From assembly GCF_040947875.1 (NCBI RefSeq), contig NZ_JBFRXN010000003.1, positions 682,001 through 746,000 on the forward strand: a stretch of 64,000 nt of DNA. Direction: 5' to 3'. Of this stretch, positions 63,671-64,000 are shown piece by piece. The position numbers and the translations under genes were made by a program. This stretch comes from Pseudomonas sp. MYb118. Its GTDB lineage: Bacteria > Pseudomonadota > Gammaproteobacteria > Pseudomonadales > Pseudomonadaceae. The notes beneath the pieces are model-generated. The model searched no databases. It saw only the letters and a program-made list of their open reading frames with translations, and was not told the origin of the DNA. The number at the start of each line of letters is the position of its first letter. Position 1 is the stretch's first letter.

Positions 63671-64000
63671 TCAGAACAGCACGTAGGTTTTGCGCAGGGT
63701 TTCGCGGATGTCCCACACGCCCTCGCAGTTCTCCGGGAACAGCACCGCGTCACCGGCGCGCAGCTCCACCGGCTCGCCACCGTCGGGGGTGAAGGTGCAC
63801 CAGCCGCTGACGATGTGGCTGAACTCACGGTTCTTCAGGTGGCGCCGGAACACCCCCGGGCTGCTTTCCCAGACGCCGATGCTGGCGCCCACGGCGTCAT
63901 CGGTCTGGGCCTGGCCGGTGGCGGCCACGGCAATCGGTTCGCCAATCGGCAGGCGTGCCGGCGAGTGTTCGCCCAGCGCAGAGGCGGCGGCGTTGCGAAC
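63671..64000 (-). CDS. Cupin-domain protein (EutQ/DUF861 type), 5' end outside window
   Basis: At least 110 residues of a single-barrel cupin (WESSPGVFRRHL, EFSHIVSGWCTF and LRAGDAVLFPENCEGVWDI, all matching the Cupin_3/DUF861 pattern). The reading frame is open to base 64000, so the N-terminus is cut. The gene ends 10 bp before the RidA gene and is probably co-transcribed with it. The function is unknown; related cupins act in amino-acid or ureide metabolism. Confidence 0.85.
   Translation of the reverse strand, partial: VRNAAASALGEHSPARLPIGEPIAVAATGQAQTDDAVGASIGVWESSPGVFRRHLKNREFSHIVSGWCTFTPDGGEPVELRAGDAVLFPENCEGVWDIRETLRKTYVLF

Overview
This window reads as chromosome of a fluorescent Pseudomonas (P. 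fluorescens group). The G+C content is high. The families present (KfrA-like protein beside a lone tyrosine recombinase, DUF1302/DUF1329/YCF48/RND set, napEDABC, urtABCDE-fmdAB) are typical of that group. About 57 copies of a short palindrome with core GGAGCGAGC-CTGCTCGC, the REP family of this group, lie in nine arrays between operons. No rRNA, tRNA, CRISPR array or complete insertion sequence was seen. Assignments come from reading motifs, not from database searches.

Layout. 1-806: end of a YeiH-type membrane protein. 1262-14031: AraC regulator, small alpha/beta hydrolase, then DUF1302 barrel, DUF1329 protein, YCF48-type propeller, RND exporter, acyl-CoA dehydrogenase and acyl-CoA ligase. 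This looks like one system for handling a hydrophobic carboxylic acid or ester across the envelope and activating it for beta-oxidation. 14059-17773: envelope and unknown genes (DUF2950, DUF3300, MarC, a duplicated periplasmic domain). 17903-21262: the largest REP array, a MEKHLA protein, a recombinase and a KfrA-type coiled-coil protein. 21192-32179: an NCS1-permease/histidine-kinase hybrid with its LuxR-type response regulator, divergent from urtABCDE-fmdAB (urea or short-amide uptake and formamidase). 32192-36259: napEDABC periplasmic nitrate reductase.

36868-39343: FMN reductase, sterol desaturase-like hydroxylase and a divergent AraC regulator. 39899-44809: MFS transporter, LysR regulator, aspartase-family lyase and secreted asparaginase. 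45377-49908: polar amino-acid ABC transporter, FAD amine oxidoreductase and Lrp regulator. 50425-60060: Rieske oxygenase, ProVWX betaine transporter, FAD oxidoreductase, DapA-family enzyme and aldehyde dehydrogenase, divergent from a LysR regulator. 60669-64000: D-2-hydroxyacid dehydrogenase, third FAD oxidoreductase, RidA protein and a cupin cut by the window end.

The most interesting parts are: (i) the permease-kinase hybrid with a cysteine-rich module, facing an amide/urea operon across a perfect inverted repeat; (ii) the 45-64 kb stretch, which looks like an uncharacterised route for N-methylated or cyclic amino compounds; (iii) the envelope-to-CoA module at 2.6-14 kb; (iv) an exact 244-bp tandem duplication inside a REP array.
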